From Saccharospirillaceae bacterium (lineage in GTDB: Bacteria; Pseudomonadota; Gammaproteobacteria; Pseudomonadales; Oceanobacteraceae): a stretch of 64,000 nt of DNA. Positions within the stretch are counted from its first letter, which is position 1. Every line of letters starts with the position of its first letter. This document shows positions 27,921-37,089 of the stretch, piece by piece. The translations under genes and the position numbers were made by a program. The stretch spans positions 430,856 through 494,855 of the forward strand of contig JAKVCS010000004.1 in the NCBI GenBank assembly GCA_022448365.1, given 5' to 3'. Below the pieces are notes generated by a model. It was not told the DNA's origin, did no database searches, and saw nothing but the letters and a program-made list of their open reading frames with translations.

Positions 27921-29621
27921 ATGGACAGTATTAAAATTCTGATTGCGGACGATAATCAGATAGATCGGATGGTGTTATCCCGTATTGTACGTAATCAGGG
28001 TCATGAGGTTTATGAGGTTGATAACGGCAAAAAAGCGGTTGAAGCCATCGCAACTTTCGCTCCCGATATCATTTTGCTCGATGTAATGATGCCGGAGATG
28101 AATGGCAAGGAAGCCGCACTGGCAATCAAGGCCAGTTGTGGTGAAGATTTTGTTCCGATCATTTTTCTCACATCGCTGACTGATGCCCAAAGCCTCGCAG
28201 ATTGTCTTGACTCCGGCGGCGATGATTTTCTCAGTAAGCCCTACAACGCTACCATTCTTCAGGCGAAAATAAACTCCTTTTCGCGCATGCGGCAAATGCA
28301 CAAAACGCTGCAGTCTCAGCGCGATATGATTGTTAACAACAACGAACATTTACTGCATGAGCAACAGGTTGCCAAAGCGGTATTCGATAATGTCGCTCAC
28401 GCTGGTTGTTTATCCTCCTCCAATATTCGCTACATGTTGTCGCCTTTATCGATATTTAATGGTGATGTACTGCTGGCCGCTCGTAAGCCAGCGGGTGGAA
28501 TGCATGTGTTGCTCGGTGATTTCACCGGGCACGGTTTGCCTGCGGCAATCGGAGCTATGCCCTTGGCTGAAATCTTTTATGGTATGAGTGCCAAGGGTTT
28601 TGCCGTCCGCGATATTCTGCGTGAAATTAACCTCAAGCTAAAAGGTATCTTACCGGTTGGTTTCTTTTGTTGTGCGGCAGTTGTGGATATCGACCCGGGA
28701 CGTAAAACACTTAATGTCTGGATGGGGGGGTTACCAGACTGCTATTTGTTGCGTGCCAATGGCGACGTGGACACGCTGTCTTCTACAAATCTACCACTCG
28801 GTGTATTGAGTAACGAGCAGTTTAATGACGATCTGATGGAATTTTCCATGGACGATGAAGATCGTTTATTTCTTTGGTCAGATGGTATTCAGGAAGCCAG
28901 AAATGCCACTGGAGAGATGTTTGGTGAAGATCGGTTAAGGGCTATTTTTGATGGTTCGGTAACACCCGCAGATGTTTTTGACTCCATTCAGAATAATCTG
29001 GCGGAATTTACCCAAGGCAGTGAACGCGATGACGATACCACGCTGATCGAAGTTCAGATGGTCCAGGATTCCGTTATCGAAGATATGAAGGTGCAAATGG
29101 ACTCCGGTCCGCTTGCAGGACCGATTGATTGGAAAATGGACTATCGGCTTGGTCCCGATACGCTGAAAAATTTCAATCCGCTACCCTTAATGATTCACAT
29201 TATGATGGAAGTGCCCGGTCTAAGGACAATGGGTGGTCAGCTTTACACCGTTATGTCAGAACTGTTCTCCAACTCTTTCGAGCATGGTGTACTGGGGCTT
29301 AATTCGTCACTGAAAGCCGATGCGGATGGCTTCGTTCTGTATTATCAGGAACGAGAAAGTCGCCTTGCTAATTTGCAGGACGGATATATCCAGATTCGGA
29401 TGGAGCATCAGGGAGATGGACGCTGTGGCAGTCTGACCATTCAGCTGGAAGACAGCGGCAACGGTTTTGATTATTCAGCAATCAGTCAGACTGGTGACAA
29501 AAAAAATCGTTATTCTGGTCGTGGCATTCCGTTAATCAGTCAGGTTTGTGAATCATTGAGTTACCACGGTAGAGGCAATATTGTTGAAGCAGTGATACGA
29601 TGGCCAGCAAAACCAGAATAA
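27921..29621 (+). CDS. hsbR: HsbR/CrsR-like response regulator: receiver + PP2C phosphatase + RsbW-type kinase
   Basis: A 566-aa three-module protein. The receiver (1-~125) has DDN and phospho-acceptor Asp54 (ILLDVMMPEM). A coiled-coil linker follows. A SpoIIE/RsbU-type PP2C phosphatase (~185-385) has metal-site aspartates in GDFTGHGLPAA, WSDGIQEAR and RDDDTTLIEV. A C-terminal HATPase anti-sigma-kinase-like domain (~425-566) has the N-box MSELFSNSFEHG and DSGNGFD. Such proteins phosphorylate and dephosphorylate the cognate STAS partner depending on receiver state. It lies between hsbA and hptB. Function by homology and order; the direct target of the partner switch is not shown here. Confidence 0.85.
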   Translation: MDSIKILIADDNQIDRMVLSRIVRNQGHEVYEVDNGKKAVEAIATFAPDIILLDVMMPEMNGKEAALAIKASCGEDFVPIIFLTSLTDAQSLADCLDSGGDDFLSKPYNATILQAKINSFSRMRQMHKTLQSQRDMIVNNNEHLLHEQQVAKAVFDNVAHAGCLSSSNIRYMLSPLSIFNGDVLLAARKPAGGMHVLLGDFTGHGLPAAIGAMPLAEIFYGMSAKGFAVRDILREINLKLKGILPVGFFCCAAVVDIDPGRKTLNVWMGGLPDCYLLRANGDVDTLSSTNLPLGVLSNEQFNDDLMEFSMDDEDRLFLWSDGIQEARNATGEMFGEDRLRAIFDGSVTPADVFDSIQNNLAEFTQGSERDDDTTLIEVQMVQDSVIEDMKVQMDSGPLAGPIDWKMDYRLGPDTLKNFNPLPLMIHIMMEVPGLRTMGGQLYTVMSELFSNSFEHGVLGLNSSLKADADGFVLYYQERESRLANLQDGYIQIRMEHQGDGRCGSLTIQLEDSGNGFDYSAISQTGDKKNRYSGRGIPLISQVCESLSYHGRGNIVEAVIRWPAKPE

Positions 29622-29633
29622 GAGGACTGAGCA

Positions 29634-29978
29634 ATGGGATGGCCAGAGCATTTTGATACCGATGCTTTCGATATGTTAAAGGAAGTCATGGACGACGAAT
29701 TTACGGATTTGCTTCAGGTTTATATTGAAGATTCTGACTCCCGTCTGCCGTTATTACATCAGGCATTGGCTGCTGCTGATGCCATGGCCTTGAGAGAATT
29801 GGCGCACAGTTTCAAAGGTGCCAGTAGTAATATTTCTGCCTTAACGCTTGCGGATCTCTGTTTCTCTTTAGAAAGTGCCGCCAAAAACGGAGAATTGTCA
29901 GATCTCCATCAGGTTATCTCCGCCATTGAGAAAGAATACGCCATCGTAAAAAATTACCTCCAACCTCTATTGGTCTGA
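29634..29978 (+). CDS. hptB: Histidine phosphotransfer protein, HptB-like
   Basis: A 114-aa four-helix Hpt domain with the phosphorylatable His58 in LAHSFKGASSNI. In P. aeruginosa HptB passes phosphate from hybrid kinases to HsbR. It lies twelve bases after the HsbR-like gene and is the last gene of the cassette between fliJ and fliK. No hybrid kinase is encoded in this window, so the upstream donors are elsewhere. Confidence 0.87.
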   Translation: MGWPEHFDTDAFDMLKEVMDDEFTDLLQVYIEDSDSRLPLLHQALAAADAMALRELAHSFKGASSNISALTLADLCFSLESAAKNGELSDLHQVISAIEKEYAIVKNYLQPLLV

Positions 29979-30015
29979 CTACAGATTGTTCCTGTTGTTA
30001 ATTGCCCTTCTCTAT

Positions 30016-30035
30016 AAGCCCCAATTTCGGGGGTT
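30016..30035 (+). terminator. Possible weak terminator after the chemosensory cassette
   Basis: AAGCCCC-AATTTC-GGGGGTT (one G-G mismatch) followed by an interrupted T-rich stretch (GTTCTTTCTT), 38 bases after the Hpt gene and before the fliK promoter. Confidence 0.45.
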
Positions 30036-30063
30036 GTTCTTTCTTATAGGTTTCCCAGAAAAT

Positions 30064-30079
30064 TGGCCCGCCCTTTGCT
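30064..30079 (+). promoter_or_regulatory. Sigma-54 promoter of fliK
   Basis: TGGCCCG-CCCT-TTGCT, one mismatch from the -24/-12 consensus with exact spacing, 42 bases upstream of the fliK ATG. Confidence 0.82.
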
Positions 30080-30121
30080 GATTCCAACTTAGATATTAAT
30101 TCAGCTCTCAATGGAGAAGGC

Positions 30122-31309
30122 ATGAATCAGCCAGACGTTACCCCAGGCCTGTTGTCATTGTTACCGTCTTTTTCCGCGTTACAAGCGCCTGTCAGCCTAT
30201 CGGAGGAAGCGGCAGAGAGTCAGTTCGGTGATGTACTCAGTGAACTTTTGCCGGTTGAAGGCGTAAGTGAAGAACAACTTCCGAGCGGAGACAGTTTGCC
30301 GTTGAGCGGACAAATATTGTCGTCGCCACAAACGAATGTTGAAACACGTTTACCTTCAGAAGGTTTACCGGAGGAGTATCAACCGCAATTACTGCTTGAA
30401 AGGATTCGTGAATCGCAGCAAATCAGTGATTCTGTTCTGATCCCTGTTGAGCAGCCCACGGTTGCCAGTGCTGGCCCGGCAATTAACCAACCAGCTTCAG
30501 CGTCAGCGCCAAGAAATATTGCTCAATTGGTTTCGCCAGGCGCTGTAAGTAGGCCGGTGTCAGAGCTACCTACAGAGGAGCCATTGTTGCCGCAAGAGAT
30601 AGATAGCAATGAAGGTGATCCGGTGCAGCAAACTCAGATTGCTAGCCAGACTTCACCAACCGTTGCGACCAAGCCAATTGTTAATCCCATTGATAACGAG
30701 CGGTTTGAATCGGCAAAAGTGCATGTTGCCACTGACACGCTGACACAAACCGCCAGCAACGCAACAGACGGCCAGGTGTTGACCCGCAGTGATCAATTCG
30801 CCAACAGTGACGATGCTTTGCTGACCGATGCCGAGTTGCAGCAACTGGAGGAGCAGCAACAACAAATTGATGGCAAAGAGCGGCTGGAATTTGGTCGGGA
30901 TAAACAGCAATGGACCCCTGCCATGGGCAGTCGGATTGTGACTATGGTTGCAGAGAATATTCAACAGGCGGAAATTCATCTCGATCCACCGGAATTAGGA
31001 TCGTTAGAAATAAAACTTCAGGTGAATCAGGAACAGGCCAGCGTCCAGGTGCAGGTGCAAACGCCACAGGTTAAAGAGGTCCTTGAAGCCAATGCTCAGC
31101 GCTTGAAAGATGAGTTGGCGGAGCAAGGTCTTGAGTTGGCCGGGTTTGACGTGTCGCAGCAAGAAAAAGGGCAGGGTGGTGATTCTTCTGATGGGGCATC
31201 AGATGATTCTGAGCAAGGCAGCGAACGGTTGACGGATGCTATCGAAGCAGAAAATCAGGAAGCGCTTAACGTCACCCGCCATAATGGTGTGCTCGACGCC
31301 TACGCCTGA
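30122..31309 (+). CDS. fliK: Flagellar hook-length control protein FliK
   Basis: A 395-aa secreted ruler. A long polar, proline/serine/glutamine-rich N-terminal part (~1-250) has no defined fold. The conserved C-terminal Flg_hook domain (~260-345) includes IHLDPPELGSLEIKL and VKEVLEANAQRLKDEL, which switches FlhB specificity once the hook is complete. An acidic tail follows. The N-terminal region is poorly conserved, as usual. ATG 30122 after TGGAGAAGGC. Confidence 0.88.
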   Translation: MNQPDVTPGLLSLLPSFSALQAPVSLSEEAAESQFGDVLSELLPVEGVSEEQLPSGDSLPLSGQILSSPQTNVETRLPSEGLPEEYQPQLLLERIRESQQISDSVLIPVEQPTVASAGPAINQPASASAPRNIAQLVSPGAVSRPVSELPTEEPLLPQEIDSNEGDPVQQTQIASQTSPTVATKPIVNPIDNERFESAKVHVATDTLTQTASNATDGQVLTRSDQFANSDDALLTDAELQQLEEQQQQIDGKERLEFGRDKQQWTPAMGSRIVTMVAENIQQAEIHLDPPELGSLEIKLQVNQEQASVQVQVQTPQVKEVLEANAQRLKDELAEQGLELAGFDVSQQEKGQGGDSSDGASDDSEQGSERLTDAIEAENQEALNVTRHNGVLDAYA

Positions 31310-31531
31310 GCGTCAAAAAATCTCTGAAATTCGGTCAATTCGAAGTTCTTAGCTGAATTGAATGGTTGGTCTGCAACAGATCGTACTTTCAATTCAGTCG
31401 ACGAGTTTATGTTCAGTTCCCTGACCGCCGTCCACGAATTAACCGGATACTTAACTCAACGGTTATTCCAGAACCTTCTAAACTTAAATCACGCTTATGA
31501 AAGAGTATGCCGTTTTTTTGACGAAAAGGGC

Positions 31532-31547
31532 TGGCATGGCTATTGCA
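31532..31547 (+). promoter_or_regulatory. Sigma-54 promoter of the fliL operon
   Basis: TGGCATG-GCTA-TTGCA, one mismatch from the consensus with exact spacing, 30 bases upstream of the fliL ATG. Confidence 0.82.
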
Positions 31548-31576
31548 AATTTGACTTACTGCAGGAGATATCTGTT

Positions 31577-32119
31577 ATGGCAGCAGAGCAGGATTTAAAA
31601 CTGGATGGCGCTGGACAAGAGGAAGCTTCTTCCGGTGGCGGTAAAAAGAAGTTCATCTTGATTATTGTCGCGGTCGTCTTGCTGATCGGACTCGCAGTCG
31701 GAACCACGGTATTTTTGATGATCAGTGGTGATGGCGAAGCCGAGGTTGAAGCTTTAGAAGATGCGGTGGTTGAGGAAGTGATTACGGAAGAGCCGGAAAG
31801 CCCGGCTCAGTATGTGGTTCTCAAACCTGAATTTGTTGTGAGTTTTCAGGTCGGAACCCGGCAGCGTTTTCTACAAGCCAGCATCGAAGTTATGACACGC
31901 CAGCAAGCGATTGTTGATGCGTTGACGTTGCACGAACCGATGATCCGTAATGACATTATCCGGATTATGGGTGAGCAGGATTTTAAACAATTAAGAACAG
32001 CAGAAGGCCGCGTCGCTATGCAAAACCAGTTGCTGAAGCATCTGAAAGATATAATGAAGCGTGAAGCCGATACCGACGGTGTCGAAGCTGTTCTCTTTAC
32101 TAACTTAGTAATGCAGTAG
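31577..32119 (+). CDS. fliL: Flagellar basal body-associated protein FliL
   Basis: A 180-aa single-pass inner-membrane protein that supports stator function. A Lys-rich cytoplasmic start is followed by a transmembrane segment (~25-47, FILIIVAVVLLIGLAVG), an acidic spacer and a periplasmic stomatin-like domain (~70-180). I chose ATG 31577 behind GCAGGAG. An open frame extends in phase back to 31358, but it crosses the sigma-54 promoter and would give a non-family extension. Confidence 0.92.
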   Translation: MAAEQDLKLDGAGQEEASSGGGKKKFILIIVAVVLLIGLAVGTTVFLMISGDGEAEVEALEDAVVEEVITEEPESPAQYVVLKPEFVVSFQVGTRQRFLQASIEVMTRQQAIVDALTLHEPMIRNDIIRIMGEQDFKQLRTAEGRVAMQNQLLKHLKDIMKREADTDGVEAVLFTNLVMQ

Positions 32120-32128
32120 GGTTGATGG

Positions 32129-33097
32129 GTGCAAGATTTACTGTCGCAAGATGAAATTGATGCACTTCTTCACGGGGTCGATGATGGTGATATCGAGCCT
32201 GAGGAGGAGATTGACGAAGCGGGGGTCAAATCCTATGACCTGACCAGCAACGACCGCATTGTGCGCGGTCGTATGCCGACGCTGGAAATGATTAACGAGC
32301 GATTTGCGCGTTATACCCGCATCAGTATGTTTAATTTTTTGCGACGCAGTGCGGATGTCGCCTCCGGTGGCGTGCAAATTATGAAGTTTGGTGAATACGT
32401 TCACACACTTTATGTACCAACCAGTTTGAATCTGGTGAAAATGCGACCGTTACGAGGCACCGCGTTATTTATCATGGATGCCAAGCTGGTGTTCAAGTTA
32501 GTGGATAATTTTTTTGGCGGCGATGGTCGTCATGCAAAAATTGAGGGGCGAGAGTTCACACCTACTGAAGTCCGGGTTGTGCAGTTGGTTCTGAGTCAAA
32601 TCTTTGCCGATATGATTGAAGCCTGGCAACCGGTAATGGAAGTGGAATTTGAATACGTTGGTTCCGAGGTTAACCCCGCCATGGCCAACATTGTAAGCCC
32701 GAGTGAAGTAGTGGTGGTGAGTACCTTTCATATCGAGCTGGATGGTGGTGGTGGCGATTTTCATATGACCATCCCATATTCGATGATCGAACCGATTCGC
32801 GAAGTTCTGGATGCCGGTGTTCAGAGTGATATTGATGACATTGATGAACGTTGGACCCAGTCATTACGGGAAGACATTATGGACGCTCCGGTACCCATCC
32901 ACGGGACTTTGGTTGAGCGCGAAATTACATTGCGTGAAGTAGCCGAGCTGCAGGAGGGAGACATTATCCCGATTGAAATGCCCGACGACTTTACTCTGGA
33001 AGCAAACGGTATTCCGGTTTTCCGGGGGAGAATGGGAATATCACATGAAAATCTGGCGGTTAAGATTATCGACCCGCTAAACCACAGGCGGCGCTAG
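32129..33097 (+). CDS. fliM: Flagellar motor switch protein FliM
   Basis: A 322-aa C-ring protein that binds phospho-CheY. The N-terminal CheY-binding peptide LLSQDEIDALL is at residues 4-14. The middle CheC-like domain (GGDGRHAKIEGREFTPTE) and C-terminal SpoA domain follow. The start is GTG 32129, nine bases after fliL, giving the standard N-terminus; no better ATG exists. Confidence 0.95.
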   Translation: MQDLLSQDEIDALLHGVDDGDIEPEEEIDEAGVKSYDLTSNDRIVRGRMPTLEMINERFARYTRISMFNFLRRSADVASGGVQIMKFGEYVHTLYVPTSLNLVKMRPLRGTALFIMDAKLVFKLVDNFFGGDGRHAKIEGREFTPTEVRVVQLVLSQIFADMIEAWQPVMEVEFEYVGSEVNPAMANIVSPSEVVVVSTFHIELDGGGGDFHMTIPYSMIEPIREVLDAGVQSDIDDIDERWTQSLREDIMDAPVPIHGTLVEREITLREVAELQEGDIIPIEMPDDFTLEANGIPVFRGRMGISHENLAVKIIDPLNHRRR

Positions 33098-33108
33098 GAG
33101 AGACGATT

Positions 33109-33660
33109 ATGGCAGACGAAAATGATCAGGATGTAACGCCGGATAATAATGAGAACCTTGATGCAGATGCTTTAGCCGACTCTGTTGCTCAGGGAGTTGA
33201 AGATGCCGCTGATGACGAACAGGCACTGGCTGATGAATGGGCTGCTGCGATGGAGGAGTCGGGCGACGAGGACGAAAGCGTGGATGATGACTGGGCTGCG
33301 GCAATGGAAGAAGCCGGAGAAACACCATCGGATGACATCCAGAAAATGCCGCTGGACCCGGTTGTTGATGAGGGCGTTCCCAGAAACCCTGATCCAGATG
33401 GTCCGGAACTGGATGTTATTCTCGATATTCCTGTCCGGATTTCGATGGAGGTTGGTGCAACCCAAATACCGATCCGCAATCTGTTACAGCTTAACCAGGG
33501 GTCCGTAGTGGAACTGGATCGTTTAGCCGGTGAGCCATTGGACGTGATGGTCAACGGTACTTTAATCGCCCACGGTGAAGTTGTGATGGTGAATGATAAG
33601 TTCGGAATTCGATTAACGGATGTGGTGAGTCAGAGTGAACGTATTCAACGCCTGCGTTAA
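33109..33660 (+). CDS. fliN: Flagellar motor switch protein FliN (with extended N-terminus)
   Basis: A 183-aa C-ring protein. The C-terminal SpoA domain (~100-180, LDVILDIPVRISMEVG, GSVVELDRLAGEPLDV) is standard. The ~95-residue N-terminus is acidic and contains two copies of a WAAAMEE motif (ADEWAAAMEESGD and DDDWAAAMEEAGE, residues ~40-70). Most FliNs are ~110-150 aa, so this one is long. The 3' end overlaps the fliO start by 26 bases. Confidence 0.93.
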   Translation: MADENDQDVTPDNNENLDADALADSVAQGVEDAADDEQALADEWAAAMEESGDEDESVDDDWAAAMEEAGETPSDDIQKMPLDPVVDEGVPRNPDPDGPELDVILDIPVRISMEVGATQIPIRNLLQLNQGSVVELDRLAGEPLDVMVNGTLIAHGEVVMVNDKFGIRLTDVVSQSERIQRLR

Positions 33661-34069
33661 AACAGCCTTATTTTTATTCCCTAGCGTCATTGTGATGGCA
33701 GAAGCATCGGATGCTGGGCAGATGGCAGGAGCGTTGGCTGTAGATCCTTTGGCTTCTGCTGGAAAAGTGATTTTATTTCTGGTGTTGGTTGTTGGTCTGA
33801 TTTTTTTTCTGGCATGGCTTGCCGGAAAAAGTCGGGCGCTACCATTAAACGGTGGCCATGGAGAACAGCTTAAAACATTGGCGGTATTACCCTTAGGTAT
33901 AAAAGAAAAAGTAGCGGTGGTTCAGGTGGGCGAAAAGCAATTGGTATTAGGCATTACCCCCCAGCAAATTAATTGCTTGGCCGAACTTGATGAACCACTT
34001 TCTACCCCAGACACGACGGCACAGGCTCTCTCATTTTCTGACCTGTTGAAAAAAGCGGTGCGTTCATGA
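33635..34069 (+). CDS. fliO: Flagellar export protein FliO
   Basis: A 144-aa membrane protein that helps assemble the FliP ring. A hydrophobic N-terminal segment (~9-21) is followed by a second transmembrane stretch (~43-65, [19 protein letters not shown]) and a small cytoplasmic domain ([21 protein letters not shown]). GTG 33635 lies inside fliN. The 3' end overlaps fliP by 4 bases. The family is weakly conserved, and position in the operon supports the call. Confidence 0.85.
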   Translation: MNVFNACVKTALFLFPSVIVMAEASDAGQMAGALAVDPLASAGKVILFLVLVVGLIFFLAWLAGKSRALPLNGGHGEQLKTLAVLPLGIKEKVAVVQVGEKQLVLGITPQQINCLAELDEPLSTPDTTAQALSFSDLLKKAVRS

Positions 34070-34836
34070 ATCGTCTGGCGATAAAAATACTGTTTATTTT
34101 ATTGTCCACACTGACGATTCCTGCAATGGCTGAAGACGAAGGCACTCAGAAGTCTTTTATCGGCATACCGGCGATGGTTTACCAGGCTAATGAATCCGGT
34201 GGCGAATATACGATAACCCTCCAGATCCTGGCGATTATGACGGTATTGACGGTGCTTCCGTCGTTACTGATTATGATGACCTCGTTTACCCGTATCATTG
34301 TGGTGCTGGCAATTCTCCGCCAGGCTATGGGATTGCAGCAAACCCCATCCAATCAGATCCTCCTGGGGTTAGCTTTGTTTCTGACATTATTTATTATGAC
34401 TCCGGTATTTCGCGTGATTAATGTCGATGCGGTGCAGCCTTATTTGAATGAGGAGATTACGCCGCTAGAAGCTGCGGAACGAGCCATCAAACCTTTGCAT
34501 GGCTTTATGTTGTCACAGACCCGTGAAAATGACTTGAATCTTTTTATGCGGCTGAGTGGCGAGACGGATATTGCCTCGTCAGCGGATACGCCCATTCATG
34601 TTTTGATTCCGGCTTTTATCACCAGTGAGTTAAAAACGGCATTTCAAATAGGTTTTTTGATTTTTATTCCTTTTCTCATCATTGATCTTGTCGTAGCAAG
34701 TATCCTGATGGCGATGGGTATGATGATGCTGTCCCCAATCATTATTTCTTTGCCATTTAAAATTATGTTGTTTGTATTGATCGATGGCTGGGCACTGATT
34801 ATGGGGACCCTTGCCAATAGTTTTGGTACGGTCTGA
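34066..34836 (+). CDS. fliP: Flagellar export gate protein FliP
   Basis: A 256-aa core gate subunit with a cleavable N-terminal signal (~1-20, ending AMA) and four membrane segments. Family blocks [29 protein letters not shown] and [19 protein letters not shown] are present. Coupled to fliO by a 4-base overlap. Confidence 0.95.
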   Translation: MNRLAIKILFILLSTLTIPAMAEDEGTQKSFIGIPAMVYQANESGGEYTITLQILAIMTVLTVLPSLLIMMTSFTRIIVVLAILRQAMGLQQTPSNQILLGLALFLTLFIMTPVFRVINVDAVQPYLNEEITPLEAAERAIKPLHGFMLSQTRENDLNLFMRLSGETDIASSADTPIHVLIPAFITSELKTAFQIGFLIFIPFLIIDLVVASILMAMGMMMLSPIIISLPFKIMLFVLIDGWALIMGTLANSFGTV

Positions 34837-34850
34837 CGAGGGGAATAAGG

Positions 34851-35120
34851 ATGACACCAGCAGAAATCGGCGATCTTTTCACTCATGCGCTTTACATCGT
34901 ACTGGTCATCGTTGGTGCCATGATTGTGCCCAGTCTGATTGTCGGTCTGATGGTCAGTACCTTTCAGGCGGCAACGCAGATTAATGAGCAAACGTTGAGC
35001 TTTCTTCCACGTCTTGTCGTTACCTTACTAGCAATTATTGCCTTTGGTCCCTGGGCTGTAGCAACGGTGTTGGATTTCACTCGCCAGATTTATATGAATA
35101 TTCCGTTCATTATCGGTTGA
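34851..35120 (+). CDS. fliQ: Flagellar export gate protein FliQ
   Basis: An 89-aa two-helix membrane protein of the FliP5Q4R1 gate. Motif GLMVSTFQAATQINEQTLSF is diagnostic. ATG follows a GAGGGGAATAAGG ribosome site, 14 bases after fliP. Confidence 0.95.
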   Translation: MTPAEIGDLFTHALYIVLVIVGAMIVPSLIVGLMVSTFQAATQINEQTLSFLPRLVVTLLAIIAFGPWAVATVLDFTRQIYMNIPFIIG

Positions 35121-35127
35121 GCCGAAT

Positions 35128-35907
35128 ATGTTTGAATTTGATGTAACGGATGTTAGCCACTGGGTCAGTCGCTATGTATTTCCTTTTGCGCGCATAAGCG
35201 GTTTGTTAATGGTGATGCCATTAATAGGAACGCGGATGATATCACAGCGTATTCGGATTTTTCTGGCGGTCGCGATAACACTGGTTGTTGTTCCCGTGTT
35301 GCCACCAATGCCGAAGGTAGAAGCGCTGTCTTTAGCGTCTTTTATCATTGTGATGCAGCAATTGCTTATTGGTATTGCACTTGGGTTTATTGTCGAAATG
35401 TTAACCCAGGTCTATGTTATCGCCGGTCAGTTAATTGCTATGCAAACCGGTTTAGGTATTGCTACGACCGTTGATCCCAGCCAGGGTGCTTCGGTTGTTG
35501 TTGTTTCTCAGTGGTTTTTATTTCTGGTCAGTCTGGTGTTTGTCTCACTGAACGGTCATTTGGTCTTAATCGAAATCTTGGTCGACAGTTTCTTCACATT
35601 TCCGGTCTCTATGGAGGGCTTCAGTGCCAATGATTTTGGCTTGATGATTCGCTGGAGTGGCTGGATGTTTGCTGCGGCATTGGTCATTGCGCTACCAGCT
35701 ATTGCTGCGTTACTGGTGGTTAACCTGGCATTTGGTGTGATGACCCGAGCCGCCCCTCAATTGAATATCTTTGCATTAGGTTTCCCGGTAACCATGGTGG
35801 TTGGCTTGTTTATTATGTGGCTGAATATCAGTGAAATGGCGGCGGGTTTTCAGGTTCATATGGATACTCTGTTTGAGTTTCTGAAAAAGCTCACGTTGAA
35901 TCAGTAA
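35128..35907 (+). CDS. fliR: Flagellar export gate protein FliR
   Basis: A 259-aa polytopic gate subunit with about six hydrophobic segments and family motifs RISGLLMVMPLIGTR and MTRAAPQLNIFALGFP. Seven bases after fliQ, five before flhB. Confidence 0.95.
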   Translation: MFEFDVTDVSHWVSRYVFPFARISGLLMVMPLIGTRMISQRIRIFLAVAITLVVVPVLPPMPKVEALSLASFIIVMQQLLIGIALGFIVEMLTQVYVIAGQLIAMQTGLGIATTVDPSQGASVVVVSQWFLFLVSLVFVSLNGHLVLIEILVDSFFTFPVSMEGFSANDFGLMIRWSGWMFAAALVIALPAIAALLVVNLAFGVMTRAAPQLNIFALGFPVTMVVGLFIMWLNISEMAAGFQVHMDTLFEFLKKLTLNQ

Positions 35908-35912
35908 GAAAA

Positions 35913-37067
35913 ATGGCAGATCAAGATTCCAGTCAGGAAAAAACAGAAGAACCCACACCCCGAAGGCTTGAAAAAGCCAGGGAAGAGGGGCAGGCCCCGC
36001 GTTCTAAAGAACTGGCGACGACTTTGGTGCTGGTCGTCGGAGCATTAGGTCTGCTGATATTCGGTCCATGGATGGCTGAGCGTATGAACAATATTGCGTT
36101 AGCAAGCTTTACTATAGAACGCGCGGCATTGTTTGACCCTCGGGTAATGTCCAGCCAGTTGGGTGCAGCAATGATCGAGGCTGGCGTAGCGCTCGCACCC
36201 TGGTTGGTGCTGGTGTTAATTGCAGCATTTGCGGGTCCCTTAAGTGTTGGTGGCTGGCTGTTTTCAACCAAAGCAATTACGCCGAAGCTGGATCGCATTA
36301 ATCCGTTGAGTGGCTTGAAGCGTATGTTTTCGATGAACTCACTGGTTGAGTTGATCAAAGCCTGGGCTAAAGTTCTGGTGGTTGGAACCGTTGCCTTTCT
36401 AGTGCTCAGTTATTATTTCGACGATGCTATGGCGCTGCAACATAAGGCTGCAAAACCGGCCATGGATAAAACCATCGAAATTATCATCTGGTCAGTTATC
36501 TTTTTGTGTTTTTCCACCGTGCTGATTGCAATCGCTGATGTGCCTTGGCAAATCTACAGTCACACTAAAAAACTGCGAATGTCGATGCAGGAAATCAAAG
36601 ACGAATTTAAAGAAACCGAAGGCAAGCCTGAAGTTAAAAGTAAAATCCGTCAGTTACAGCGGGAAGTTGCTCAGCGCCGCATGATGGCTGATGTCCCTGA
36701 TGCCGATGTTGTGATCACCAACCCGACTCACTATTCGGTTGCATTGAAGTATTCTGCTGAAGCGATGCAGGCGCCATTATTGGTTGCCAAAGGTAGCGAT
36801 CAGACCGCTCTCAAAATCCGTGAAATAGCCAAAGAGCACAATGTTGCGCAGATGCAGGCTCCGCCGCTTGCCCGGGCTTTATACACCCACGCAAAAGTAG
36901 GTGAAGAAATCCCAGAAGGCTTATACGTTGCAGTGGCACAGGTGCTGGCATATATCTATCAAATGGATATGTTTGTAAAAGGGCAGGGGCCGAAGCCTGA
37001 GCGCAAACCTGACATGCCAATTCCACGCGACCTGCGGGTTGACCCGGACGGATCGTCACCTCAATAA
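35913..37067 (+). CDS. flhB: Flagellar export specificity switch protein FlhB
   Basis: A 384-aa protein with four transmembrane segments and a cytoplasmic domain that autocleaves between Asn and Pro of the NPTH motif (VVITNPTHYSVAL, ~270). It changes export from hook to filament substrates together with FliK. The N-terminus (KTEEPTPRRLEKAREEGQ) is typical. Confidence 0.96.
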   Translation: MADQDSSQEKTEEPTPRRLEKAREEGQAPRSKELATTLVLVVGALGLLIFGPWMAERMNNIALASFTIERAALFDPRVMSSQLGAAMIEAGVALAPWLVLVLIAAFAGPLSVGGWLFSTKAITPKLDRINPLSGLKRMFSMNSLVELIKAWAKVLVVGTVAFLVLSYYFDDAMALQHKAAKPAMDKTIEIIIWSVIFLCFSTVLIAIADVPWQIYSHTKKLRMSMQEIKDEFKETEGKPEVKSKIRQLQREVAQRRMMADVPDADVVITNPTHYSVALKYSAEAMQAPLLVAKGSDQTALKIREIAKEHNVAQMQAPPLARALYTHAKVGEEIPEGLYVAVAQVLAYIYQMDMFVKGQGPKPERKPDMPIPRDLRVDPDGSSPQ

Positions 37068-37089
37068 TTTTTAACCAACTGGTGATTTT

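Noticed and set aside
31358-31576. N-terminal extension of fliL by 73 residues
   Set aside because: It crosses a clear sigma-54 promoter, has no family similarity, and ATG 31577 has AGGAG.
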